Below are positions 18,877-27,334 of a stretch of 64,000 bases of DNA, one piece after another. The position numbers were made by a program, and so were the translations under genes. The notes beneath the pieces are model-generated. The model ran no database searches. It was given only the letters and a program-made list of their open reading frames with translations, and had not been told where the DNA came from. Positions within the stretch are counted from its first letter, which is position 1. The number at the start of each line of letters is the position of its first letter. The stretch comes from Collinsella tanakaei (GTDB lineage: Bacteria > Actinomycetota > Coriobacteriia > Coriobacteriales > Coriobacteriaceae), in contig NZ_JADYTL010000001.1 in the NCBI RefSeq assembly GCF_021531055.1, positions 248,001-312,000 on the forward strand, read 5' to 3'.

Positions 18877-20001
18877 TCACAACGTGCCGGCGCGCGAGGG
18901 CTCGTCGTCGAGCCAGCACTGGTCATCGGCCACGTCACATACGAACAGACGCCCGTTATCCGCACGGTCTTTAGCCTGATGGAATTTGAAGAGCAGCTTG
19001 CCCTCCCCCGCGGATCCCAAGATCTCGATCTTGCCGTCGGGATGGCTCATCGTGTAACGGAACGCCTTGGCGATGCCGCTCATCTCGGCCTTCGCCTCGT
19101 CGACGATGCGCGCGCCGCGCACAAGCGGCACCTGGAACTGGTTCTTGACGCCCTCGACCGGTCGGCACTGGAAGACGTAGTACGGCATCACACCGACCGA
19201 GACCAAGCGGTTCAACAGCGCGGAGAGCACGGCAGGGTCGTCGTTCACGCCACGGAGCAGCACCGTCTGGTTGCGCAGTACGCAGCCGGCACGCTGCAGC
19301 TCACGGATGGCGCGGATGGATTGATCGGTGACCTCGCGCGGATGGTTGAAGTGCGTCACGACGATGATTTGAACACGCTCGCCGTAGCGTGCGAGCAGAT
19401 CGGTCAGCTCGCCGTCGTCTGCGGTGATGCGGAACGGGAAGGTGACCGGCGTGCGCGTACCGAAGCGGATGAACCTGATATGCGGGATGGATGCGAAGGT
19501 CTCGAGATAGTCTGCGATCACATCATCGGTATTGAGGAAGGCATCGCCACCCGAGATGAGCACGTTATCGATCTCAGGATGGTCGCGCACGTAAGCGGCC
19601 ATTTCGGGCAGTCGTGCCGCAACCTCCTCGGATGAGAGACCGACCAGGCGTTTGCGGAAGCAATGACGGCAATACATCGCGCATTGGTTCGTGGACAAGA
19701 TCATGACCGTCTGGCGGTACTTGTGCTGCATACCCTGCACGACGGTGTTATCGTGCTCCCCGCTCGTATCCATGCTGCCGCCGTGCGAGAACTCCATGAC
19801 GTCGGGGACGCACATCTTGCGGATGGGATCATGCGGATCGGCAGGGTCGATGAGGTCCAGATAGTATTCGGGGATGCAGATGGGATACGACGCCGCGATA
19901 CGGTCCATCTCGGCGACTTCCCCGGCATCGAGATGCAGCCGATCCCGAAGCTCATCGGCGCTTCTCGCGCATCCACCCAACAGCTCCTGCCAACGCTTCA
20001 T
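18877..20001 (-). CDS. KamA-family radical SAM aminomutase-like enzyme
   Basis: 374 residues from the ATG at 20001, with GAGGAGG upstream. The CxxxCxxC motif is intact (Cys107, Cys111, Cys114 in NQCAMYCRHCFRKR). ISGGDAFLNTDD is the SAM-binding GGD/E region. The C-terminal HPDGKIEILG has the lysine aligned with the PLP-binding lysine of lysine 2,3-aminomutase. The family uses SAM, PLP and a 5'-deoxyadenosyl radical to move an amino group from carbon 2 to carbon 3. It could act on lysine, glutamate or another amino acid, and the sequence does not decide. No kamD/kamE-type fermentation genes are nearby. Confidence 0.88.
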   Translation of the reverse strand: MKRWQELLGGCARSADELRDRLHLDAGEVAEMDRIAASYPICIPEYYLDLIDPADPHDPIRKMCVPDVMEFSHGGSMDTSGEHDNTVVQGMQHKYRQTVMILSTNQCAMYCRHCFRKRLVGLSSEEVAARLPEMAAYVRDHPEIDNVLISGGDAFLNTDDVIADYLETFASIPHIRFIRFGTRTPVTFPFRITADDGELTDLLARYGERVQIIVVTHFNHPREVTDQSIRAIRELQRAGCVLRNQTVLLRGVNDDPAVLSALLNRLVSVGVMPYYVFQCRPVEGVKNQFQVPLVRGARIVDEAKAEMSGIAKAFRYTMSHPDGKIEILGSAGEGKLLFKFHQAKDRADNGRLFVCDVADDQCWLDDEPSRAGTL

Positions 20002-20042
20002 AACCATCCTCCTCATACGCATACGCCGAACCGATAAAGACG

Positions 20043-20100
20043 GGGCGCCGCCAAAACGGCGGCGCCCGCTCGACATCGCCTTGAATCGCCCCGCGATTCA
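20043..20100 (-). promoter_or_regulatory. Two consecutive perfect hairpins in the kamA-like leader
   Basis: Reading toward the gene, TGAATCGC / GCGATTCA (8 bp, 3-nt loop) is followed by GGGCGCCGCC / GGCGGCGCCC (10 bp, 5-nt loop) and then CCGTCTTTATC. Both lie 42-100 nt before the ATG at 20001. They could be a leader attenuator or a terminator for read-through from rpoD. Confidence 0.45.
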
Positions 20101-20243
20101 CGCTTTACATAATCTGTTCCACATCGGCGAGGGCGTTAGACATGAAACGCTGGAATACCATCAAGGCACCTCGGTTGACCGGCGCGTGCGTCCACAAATC
20201 TCCCGTGATCGGAGATGTCGGAAAACTTTTTTGAAAATACCCC

Positions 20244-20271
20244 TTGCGGCTCCGCTCGTTTTGCGTATACT
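20244..20271 (+). promoter_or_regulatory. Promoter of tRNA-Asn
   Basis: TTGCGG (20244-20249), 16-bp spacer, TATACT (20266-20271), with A/T tracts upstream and the tRNA 32 nt downstream. Confidence 0.7.
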
Positions 20272-20302
20272 AATCTTCGTTGCGCAAGAGCAACCGAGAC
20301 AT

Positions 20303-20377
20303 TCCTCGATAGCTCAATGGTAGAGCCCGCGGCTGTTAACCGCGTTGTTGTAGGTTCGAGTCCTACTCGAGGAGCCA
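20303..20377 (+). tRNA. tRNA-Asn (GTT)
   Basis: 75 nt including an encoded CCA. The acceptor stem TCCTCGA / TCGAGGA is perfect. The anticodon loop CTGTTAA gives GTT. The T-arm GGTTCGAGTCC is standard. Confidence 0.97.
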
Positions 20378-20387
20378 GATTAGAACA

Positions 20388-20417
20388 CCCCGTCGCTTGT
20401 CGGCGGGGTTTTTGTTT
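20388..20417 (+). terminator. Terminator of tRNA-Asn
   Basis: CCCCGTCG, loop CTTGT, CGGCGGGG, then TTTTTGTTT. Confidence 0.88.
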
Positions 20418-20475
20418 ACATAGGTTCCACCCACTCGCACGCGCGCATGCGCTTAAAACCGCTTCCCCATCTACG

Positions 20476-20514
20476 AAAAACCCCGCCTTCCGCGGATAAA
20501 CGCGGAGGGCGGGG
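20476..20514 (-). terminator. Terminator of rpoD
   Basis: On the minus strand a 14-bp stem (CCCCGCCCTCCGCG with CGCGGAAGGCGGGG, one mismatch) is followed by TTTTT. It lies 32 bp after the rpoD stop. Confidence 0.9.
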
Positions 20515-20546
20515 AACATGACCATAAAGAAGAGTCGGTGCGCAGC

Positions 20547-21872
20547 CTAGCTCTCGATGTAGTCCTTCAGCTTGCTGGAGCGGCTCGGATGGCGGAGCTT
20601 GGCGAGCGTCTTGGACTCGATCTGACGGATGCGCTCGCGCGTCACGCCGAACTCGCGGCCGACCTCCTCGAGCGTGCGGGGATGGCCGTCGACCAAACCG
20701 AAGCGCAGCTCGATGACCTTGCGCTCGCGATCGGCAAGTGAATCGAGCACCTGGGCGAGCTGCTCTTGCAGCATGGAGAAGCTTGCGGCATCGGGCGGAA
20801 CCTCCGCCTGCGAATCCTCGATGAAATCGCCGAGCTGGGAGTCCTCCTCCTCGCCGATCGGGGTTTCGAGCGAGACGGGCTCCTGGCTGATCTTCTGGAT
20901 CTCGCGGACGCGGTCGGCGCTCATATCCATCTCGGCGCCGATCTCCTCGGGGGTCGGGTCGCGACCGAGGTCCTGAAGCAGCTGTCGCTGCACGCGGACG
21001 AGCTTGTTGATGGTCTCGACCATATGGACCGGGATGCGGATCGTACGGGCCTGATCGGCGATCGCGCGCGTGATGGCCTGACGGATCCACCAGGTCGCAT
21101 ACGTGGAGAACTTGAAGCCCTTCTCGTAGTCGAACTTCTCGACCGCGCGGATAAGACCGAGGTTGCCCTCCTGGATCAAGTCCAAGAACAGCATGCCGCG
21201 GCCCACATAGCGCTTGGCGATCGAGACGACGAGACGGAGGTTGGCCGAGATCAGGGCCTGCTTGGCCTCGAGTCCGACCTGCTCGACGCGTGAAAGGCGA
21301 CGCTTCTCGGCGCGGGTGAGCTCAAGCTCGCCGGCCTCAGCGGCCTCGAGTTTGTTGCCGGCATCGAGTCCGGCCTCGATCTTCATGGCAAGATCGACCT
21401 CGTCGGCGGCGGTCAGCAGGTCGACCTTACCGATCTCCTTGAGGTACATGCGGACCGGATCGCCGGTCAGCATGACGGTGGAGGCATCCATGCCGCGCGT
21501 ACGGGAACGCGAGCGGGACGTGCGGACGCGGGACTTCTTCCGCGTCTTGGCCGCCGCCATCTCGGCGTCGGCGTTCTTGGCGACCTTGATATCGTGATCC
21601 TCGACGCTCTCGTCGTCCAGATCGTCATCCAGGACATCGGAACCGGCATCGACATCCAACGCATCGTCGTCCTCGTTGGCCGAGACGATATCCACGCCGC
21701 GATCGCGCAGCGTACGATAGATGGAATTCAGTTGGGCATCGGTGACGTCGACGTCTTTCAGGACGACTTGGATATCGTCCTCGGAGACGGATCCGGTTGC
21801 AGACCCTTGGTCCAAGAGCTTGTCGATATAGGAATCAAGTTCAGTACCCATGCTATCGGTATTCTTAGGCAC
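20547..21872 (-). CDS. rpoD: Primary sigma factor of RNA polymerase (RpoD/SigA)
   Basis: 441 residues from a GTG at 21872, with AAGGGAGA 5 nt upstream. It has a region 1.1-like N-terminus, an acidic then Arg/Ser-rich linker, and region 1.2 ([16 protein letters not shown]). Regions 2.1-2.4 include [20 protein letters not shown]-like sequence and [16 protein letters not shown]. The region 4.2 helix-turn-helix is [20 protein letters not shown]. It directs transcription of housekeeping genes. The dnaG-rpoD order follows the macromolecular synthesis operon. A TTGACA-like box lies at 21950-21955 on the minus strand, giving rpoD a possible promoter of its own. Confidence 0.97.
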   Translation of the reverse strand: MPKNTDSMGTELDSYIDKLLDQGSATGSVSEDDIQVVLKDVDVTDAQLNSIYRTLRDRGVDIVSANEDDDALDVDAGSDVLDDDLDDESVEDHDIKVAKNADAEMAAAKTRKKSRVRTSRSRSRTRGMDASTVMLTGDPVRMYLKEIGKVDLLTAADEVDLAMKIEAGLDAGNKLEAAEAGELELTRAEKRRLSRVEQVGLEAKQALISANLRLVVSIAKRYVGRGMLFLDLIQEGNLGLIRAVEKFDYEKGFKFSTYATWWIRQAITRAIADQARTIRIPVHMVETINKLVRVQRQLLQDLGRDPTPEEIGAEMDMSADRVREIQKISQEPVSLETPIGEEEDSQLGDFIEDSQAEVPPDAASFSMLQEQLAQVLDSLADRERKVIELRFGLVDGHPRTLEEVGREFGVTRERIRQIESKTLAKLRHPSRSSKLKDYIES

Positions 21873-21995
21873 GGAATCTCCCTTCTTGACACGCAGGACA
21901 CAATACTTTAGCACACAGTTCTATACCCGCATAGCTTAAATCGCATTCCTGTCAAGCTTTTTCCTACAAACGGCACGATACCGAATGCGCACGCA

Positions 21996-23924
21996 TCAGG
22001 ATTGAGCGTCGATGAGTCGGAACGGATCGGCGACGCCCTCGACGGCGCGCTCGAGCTCGCGTGCGCGGGCGGCGTCTTTGGTCGCCTGGATCGTCATCTC
22101 GCGACGCTCGTCGGACAACAGCGAGCGGTCGGAGCGCAGGCGCGCCTGTGCGGCCTTCATCCTTCTTCGGACGGTGTAGAGCTCGAGCGTATCGAGCAGA
22201 AACTCGATATTCGTCTCGGTGGGATGCGCGCTCGTCGCGCCGATCGTCCCCGCTCCCACGAGCTGGGGTGCTTCGGGGCAGACGGCACGGACCGCATCCA
22301 TGACCTCCCCCACCGGCGAAGACTCGGGTGTCGCCAAGACCGCCCAGGCGATCGCCTCGTGACGAGGATCGATCCAATCGATCGAGCAGATGCGTTCGGC
22401 GAAGGGGCGGAAACTGTCCGGATAGGTGGTGAGCAGGCACAGCAGTTCACGCTCGCCCGCAAGCGCCCGACGCTCGAGATCGGTCAGGGGGACGGGAGCC
22501 GGTTCGGGAACGGATTCGACGGGTACTTCCTGGTCGAAATACGGCTCAGACGGTACATCGTCGAAATAGGCGACCTCGTCTGCCGGACGCGACGCCTGCT
22601 CGCGGGCTCGCTCACGGGCACGTGTCTGCTCCTGCTGACGCGAGACGTCGCGAAACACGCGCTGCGCCGCCTCGCGTACCATCTCGACATCGACGCCGAG
22701 TCTATCGGCGATCTGCATGTAATAGGTATCGACCATATAGCTTGACCGCAACGGGAAGATCAGCCTGCAGGCGTCCTCGAGTGCACGGGCCCTCCCGCTG
22801 GGCGTGGACACGTCGCTTCGCTCCTCGAGCTTGCCGAATACGAAATCGAGCAGCGGCTGCGCCTGATCGAGCAGTTCGCGCAGGGCGTCACCGCCACGCT
22901 CATGGATGAAATCGTTGGGATCGAGATCGTCGGGCAAGATCACGCAGCGCAGGTCGACCGATCCGGTCTCGACGAACTGGATCGCCCGCTCCGCGGCCTT
23001 CTGCCCCGCCGCATCGCCATCGAACAGGTAGATGATGCGCTTGGCGAAACGCGTGAGGGTCTTGACGTGGTGCTCGGTCAACGCCGTGCCGAGGGTGGCG
23101 ACCACGTTGCCGATACCCGCCTCCCAGCAGGCGATGGCATCGGTGTAACCCTCCACCACGACCGCCGTGTTCTGCGCGACGATATGCTCCTTGGCCCAAT
23201 TGAAGCCGTAGAGGTTCCGCTTTTTATGGAACACGCTCGTCTCGGCGGTGTTGAGGTACTTGGGCTGCCCATCGCCCATGATACGGCCGCCGAAGGCGAT
23301 GCAGTGCCCCTGCTCGTCGAAGATCGGGAACATGACCCGCTCGTAGAAGCGATCGGACAGGGTGCCGCGGTCTCGCCGGATGGCGACGTTGGCGTCGACC
23401 ATCTCGCGCGGGGTGAAGCCCGCGGCCGAGAGATGCGCGACGAGCGAACCGCGACCGGGCGCGTATCCCAGGCGATACCGCTGGCATACCTGCGAGTTCA
23501 GGCCTCGCTCGGAGCAATACGTCCGACCCCTGCCATCCTTGCCGCGCATGAGCATCGTATGGTAGAACTCGCAGGTCTTCTCGCACACATCGATGATCCG
23601 CGAGCGTTTGGTCCCACGGCGGGCCGTCGGGGCGTCGTCGGCGATCTCGATGCCGGCACGGTCGGCGAGATAGCGGATCGATTCGGGAAAGGAGAGGTTC
23701 TCGCGCTTCATCACGTAGGTGAAGGCATCTCCGCCCTCGCCGCAGCCGAAGCAATGCCAAACCTGGGTCGAGGGGATCACATGGAAGGAGGGCGTTTTTT
23801 CGCCGTGGAAGGGGCAGCAGCCCCAAAACTCCTGTCCGCGCGGCTTGAGCTCGACGGTTTCCTGAACCAACTGAACCAGGTCGGTCGCGGCGCGCACGCG
23901 GTCCTTATCCTCATCCGAGATCAT
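21996..23924 (-). CDS. dnaG: DNA primase
   Basis: 642 residues. The N-terminal zinc-binding domain has CCPFHGEKTPSFHV and HCFGCGEGGDAF (CHCC ligands). The TOPRIM core shows VVVEGYTDAIACWEAG and YLFDGDAAGQKAA with the acidic metal ligands. The C-terminal DnaB-interacting helical part follows an acidic, low-conservation linker. It makes RNA primers at the replication fork. The start overlaps the end of ribF by 14 bp. Confidence 0.96.
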   Translation of the reverse strand: MISDEDKDRVRAATDLVQLVQETVELKPRGQEFWGCCPFHGEKTPSFHVIPSTQVWHCFGCGEGGDAFTYVMKRENLSFPESIRYLADRAGIEIADDAPTARRGTKRSRIIDVCEKTCEFYHTMLMRGKDGRGRTYCSERGLNSQVCQRYRLGYAPGRGSLVAHLSAAGFTPREMVDANVAIRRDRGTLSDRFYERVMFPIFDEQGHCIAFGGRIMGDGQPKYLNTAETSVFHKKRNLYGFNWAKEHIVAQNTAVVVEGYTDAIACWEAGIGNVVATLGTALTEHHVKTLTRFAKRIIYLFDGDAAGQKAAERAIQFVETGSVDLRCVILPDDLDPNDFIHERGGDALRELLDQAQPLLDFVFGKLEERSDVSTPSGRARALEDACRLIFPLRSSYMVDTYYMQIADRLGVDVEMVREAAQRVFRDVSRQQEQTRARERAREQASRPADEVAYFDDVPSEPYFDQEVPVESVPEPAPVPLTDLERRALAGERELLCLLTTYPDSFRPFAERICSIDWIDPRHEAIAWAVLATPESSPVGEVMDAVRAVCPEAPQLVGAGTIGATSAHPTETNIEFLLDTLELYTVRRRMKAAQARLRSDRSLLSDERREMTIQATKDAARARELERAVEGVADPFRLIDAQS

Positions 23925-24927
23925 GCAACCTCACCCCGCTCTCCCCGAATTCCTCGCGAATGCTCTCTATGTTACCCAGAACCGTGGCGATGAGCTCCTC
24001 GGTGTTCGCGAAGACGCGCGACGGCCTGAGGTAGCGACAGAACGCGAGCACGGTATCGCTGCCGCGGATATCGCCGGAAAAGCCGATGAGGTTCGCCTCG
24101 AGATGAGCGGAACCGGCGGCATCGGCGAAGGTCGGCGGCAAGCCGACGTTGATGGCGGCGGGCCATACGGTATCCCCGACGAGGGCGAGACCCGCATAGA
24201 CACCGTCGGCGGGCATGAGGATCCGTTCGGGAACCTCGATGTTCGCGGTGGGAAACCCCATCTGCGTACCCTGGCCGCGCCCGGACGCGATCGTTCCGCG
24301 CACCGCGTAATGCCTGCCCAGCGCACGGCAGGCGCCCTCGACGTCACCCGCTTGGAGCATCGTGCGGATACGCGTCGAGCAGACCACCTCGCCTGCGAGG
24401 CTGACCAGATCGTGACCGACGACGTCCATCCCCCGCGGAGCACCCCATGCGCGGATCACCTCGACACTCGAGGCTCCCCCGCGACCGAGCCGGAAATCCA
24501 GACCGACGTGCACGGCGTGGACGCGAAGCCTGGGCGCGAGCACGCGCTCGAAAAACGCCGCGTGGTCGTAGGCGGCGAGCTCCCGATCGAACGTGACGAC
24601 GAGCACCTCGTCGACGCCGCTGCCGGCAAGGACGCGCAACCGATCCTCGACAGTCATGAGCTTCGGCGCGGGACCGGGGCCCACCACGCGATCGGGATCG
24701 GGATCGAACGTCACGGCGACGGCGCGAAGCCCGCGCGCGCGAGCATCCTCGACGGTCTGGGAGATCAGGGCGCGATGGCCGATATGGAAACCGTCGAACG
24801 CGCCGATCGCGATGACGGCGTCGACGGGCTCGCAGATGGGAACCTCTTCCCGGGTAACCGAGACGACCGGTGCTGCGACGTCGGTCATGAGGAAATCGCG
24901 ATACAGCGAGGCGCGATCGGGCATCAT
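23911..24927 (-). CDS. ribF: Bifunctional riboflavin kinase / FAD synthetase
   Basis: 338 residues. The N-terminal nucleotidyltransferase domain has AIGAFDGFHIGHRALI and a late STRIRTML (the ISSTxIR-type motif). The C-terminal kinase domain has GRGQGTQMGFPTANIE and the YAG...NVGLPPTF region. It converts riboflavin to FMN and FAD. The ATG overlaps the truB stop (ATGATG). FMN and FAD are needed by several neighbours (PyrD, PyrK, the hydroxylase FAD subunit). Confidence 0.95.
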   Translation of the reverse strand: MMPDRASLYRDFLMTDVAAPVVSVTREEVPICEPVDAVIAIGAFDGFHIGHRALISQTVEDARARGLRAVAVTFDPDPDRVVGPGPAPKLMTVEDRLRVLAGSGVDEVLVVTFDRELAAYDHAAFFERVLAPRLRVHAVHVGLDFRLGRGGASSVEVIRAWGAPRGMDVVGHDLVSLAGEVVCSTRIRTMLQAGDVEGACRALGRHYAVRGTIASGRGQGTQMGFPTANIEVPERILMPADGVYAGLALVGDTVWPAAINVGLPPTFADAAGSAHLEANLIGFSGDIRGSDTVLAFCRYLRPSRVFANTEELIATVLGNIESIREEFGESGVRLHDLG

Positions 24928-25865
24928 GGACGAACACCCGTGATACCCTGGGGAAACACGTCGGTCATCGCCAAACGCGAGCCGTCATGACGAGCGAGCG
25001 CGCGCAGCTGACCGCCATGCGTGATCGCGACGGCGGCGGACTCATCGACCGAACCGGACGCATGCTCGACGAGAGAGACGGGAAGCGCGCGACCGCACAG
25101 GACATCCGCGCACTGGGACTCGGAGATCTCGATCGCAGGAACGCCCAGGATGCGCACCGGATCGAGCAGCATGTCGTCGGAAAGGTCAGGGCTCAGATCG
25201 TCCGTAGAACAGCATGAGGCGAGCGATACGACGCCGGATGCCGTGCGGCGAAGCGATTGGACGTGGGCCGCCGTATCGGCGGCGCGACCGATATCGCGGG
25301 CGAGGGCACGGATATAGGTCCCCTTGCTCACCGTGAAGGCGACCGTCCAGACAGGCGACCCCTCGATATCCGAGACGGCCAGCAGATCGGCGTCGAAGAC
25401 GGTGATCTCACGTGCCGGGAGCTCGACGTCCTCGCCGGCACGGGCGCGCTTATACGACCGCACCCCGCCGACCGAGATCGCCGAATACGCAGGCGGGACC
25501 TGCATCTGGGTTCCGATGAAGCCCTCCAGCACGCCGTGCGCGAAGGCCATGTCGGCATGGCGCTCATCGCAAGGAGCGATGCGCGAGGGCTCGCCCTCGG
25601 CATCGTCGGTCAGGGTTTCGGATCCCAAGACGATATCGGCGATATAGGCCTTCGTGTCCTGCGTGATGCGACCGAGCAGCCTCGTCGCCTGCCCGATGCC
25701 GATGACCATCACGCCGGAAGCGAGCGGATCGAGCGTCCCGGCATGTCCGACACGGCGCTCATGGCATGCGCGGCGCACACGCGCCACGACATCGTGCGAG
25801 GTGCACCCGACCGGCTTGTCGACGGCGATCAGGCAGTTGAGTTGTGATGGCGTTCGACGGGCCAT
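24924..25865 (-). CDS. truB: tRNA pseudouridine-55 synthase
   Basis: 313 residues. AVDKPVGCTSHDVVARVRR starts the fold. VGHAGTLDPLASGVM contains the catalytic Asp. Later KTYIRALARD-like sequence (KGTYIRALARDIG) and a short PUA-like C-terminus complete it. It isomerises U55 in the T-loop of tRNA. It sits 11 bp after nrnA in the nusA-infB superoperon. Confidence 0.95.
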   Translation of the reverse strand: MARRTPSQLNCLIAVDKPVGCTSHDVVARVRRACHERRVGHAGTLDPLASGVMVIGIGQATRLLGRITQDTKAYIADIVLGSETLTDDAEGEPSRIAPCDERHADMAFAHGVLEGFIGTQMQVPPAYSAISVGGVRSYKRARAGEDVELPAREITVFDADLLAVSDIEGSPVWTVAFTVSKGTYIRALARDIGRAADTAAHVQSLRRTASGVVSLASCCSTDDLSPDLSDDMLLDPVRILGVPAIEISESQCADVLCGRALPVSLVEHASGSVDESAAVAITHGGQLRALARHDGSRLAMTDVFPQGITGVRP

Positions 25866-25876
25866 GGACCTCCTAC

Positions 25877-26920
25877 CTACAGCTCGATATGCAGGTCGCC
25901 GGCATCCTCACCGACCAGCTCGCACAACATGGGGAGCGCATCGGAAAGCGTCTCGACGATGCTGCCCTCATAGGTGAAGCCCGCCGCGGCGGCATGCCCT
26001 CCCCCACCGAAATGGGCGGCGACGCCGGAAACGTCGAGATCGCACTTGGAACGCAGGTTGCCACGGACCTTGTGACAGCACTCCGTCTCCTTGACGAACA
26101 GGCACACGTCGACACCGAGCACGGAACGGACCACGTCGACCAAACCGTCGCACTCATCGGAGGTGACGCCGTATTCGGTAAGGTCGGACGCGTACGCGTA
26201 ACTGTATGCGACCCGACCGCCGGCGACGGTATGGATGCGGCTCATGACGAGCGACTCGAGCTTGAGGTAGGCAAGGCGCTGGCTCTGGTAGACCTCGAGC
26301 GCGACGCGCGAGGGCTCGGCACCGGCGTCGACGAGGCGCGCGGCGCAGGCGAAGGCGGCGGGGTCGGCGTTTTGATACTGGAAACGGCCGGTATCGGTCA
26401 CCAACCCGCACAACAGGCAGGTCGCGACCTCGCCGGAATACGGGATGTGCGCCCACCGGAGGAACTCCTCGATGAGCACGGCCGTCGCTGCGGCGGAGAC
26501 GCGCCTGATCGACACCTCGGCGAATTCCTCGCGCGCCGGATGGTGGTCGAAACACGCGACGGCACCGGAGCGACGGAGCACGTCCGCACCGTCGGCGAGA
26601 CGCTCGAGCACCGGGCAATCGACGGCGATGAACAGCGCCGGATCGGCCGTGAGCGTCGCCGCCGGCACGATCCTGCCCGAACCCGCCATGAAACGGTAGA
26701 TGCGCGGCACCTGGCCGTTATCGGCGAGCAGCAAGGCGACCCGCTTGTCGGGATAGCGCGCCTCGAGCGCCAGGCCGAGGCCGAGCACCGAACCCAAGGC
26801 GTCGCCGTCGGGCGAGGTGTGCCCGCAGATGGCGATGGAGGGCGCGTCCTCGATCATGGCGAGGACGCGCGAAAAATCATGTTCAAGCCCGGGCTCGATG
26901 CGCCCGCAGCGGCTACTCAT
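25877..26920 (-). CDS. nrnA: DHH-family phosphoesterase (NrnA-like nanoRNase / pAp phosphatase)
   Basis: 347 residues. The start is the ATG at 26920, overlapping the rbfA stop by 8 bp; the frame is open further upstream but there it is antisense to or out of frame with rbfA. DHH motifs are CGHTSPDGDALGS, FIAVDCPV and the diagnostic CFDHHPA. The C-terminal DHHA1 domain ends GGGGHAAAAGF. NrnA degrades 2-5 nt RNAs and 3'-phosphoadenosine phosphate using Mn. rbfA-nrnA-truB is a conserved order in Gram-positives. Confidence 0.93.
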   Translation of the reverse strand: MSSRCGRIEPGLEHDFSRVLAMIEDAPSIAICGHTSPDGDALGSVLGLGLALEARYPDKRVALLLADNGQVPRIYRFMAGSGRIVPAATLTADPALFIAVDCPVLERLADGADVLRRSGAVACFDHHPAREEFAEVSIRRVSAAATAVLIEEFLRWAHIPYSGEVATCLLCGLVTDTGRFQYQNADPAAFACAARLVDAGAEPSRVALEVYQSQRLAYLKLESLVMSRIHTVAGGRVAYSYAYASDLTEYGVTSDECDGLVDVVRSVLGVDVCLFVKETECCHKVRGNLRSKCDLDVSGVAAHFGGGGHAAAAGFTYEGSIVETLSDALPMLCELVGEDAGDLHIEL

Positions 26921-27323
26921 CGTCGTGAGCCTCCTGATCGGATGGCTGGATGGGATATCCCTCTTCGTCCTTCTCGATGGACATCGTCGCGGGCACGTTC
27001 TCGAGCGCGCGGGCGATGGTCTCGGCCGCATCGGTCGAGCGGTCGATGCGGAAATCGAGCTCGGGGCAGACGCGCCAATCGAGCGTCCGCGCGAGCAGGC
27101 TGCGGATGCGACCACGGGCGTTGTCGAGGGCCTCGAGCACCTCCTCGTAGCGGTCGGCCTCACAGGAGACGAACACGCGCGCATAGGCACGATCGACGCT
27201 CACCTCGACCCCCGTCAACGTGATCAGGTCGAGACGGGGATCGGAGATCTCGAACAGCAGGATGTAGCCGAGCTTCTCGCGAAGCTGCTCGCCAAGACGG
27301 CGCGTCGCCGCGGTCTGCTTCAT
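26913..27323 (-). CDS. rbfA: Ribosome-binding factor A
   Basis: 136 residues. It has the single KH-like fold of RbfA, with LGEQLREKLGYILLFEISDPRL near the N-terminus, VSVDRAYARVFVS in the centre and a short acidic tail. RbfA helps mature the 5' end of 16S rRNA at low temperature. It lies 11 bp after infB. Confidence 0.94.
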   Translation of the reverse strand: MKQTAATRRLGEQLREKLGYILLFEISDPRLDLITLTGVEVSVDRAYARVFVSCEADRYEEVLEALDNARGRIRSLLARTLDWRVCPELDFRIDRSTDAAETIARALENVPATMSIEKDEEGYPIQPSDQEAHDDE

Positions 27324-27334
27324 GCGGACACCCC

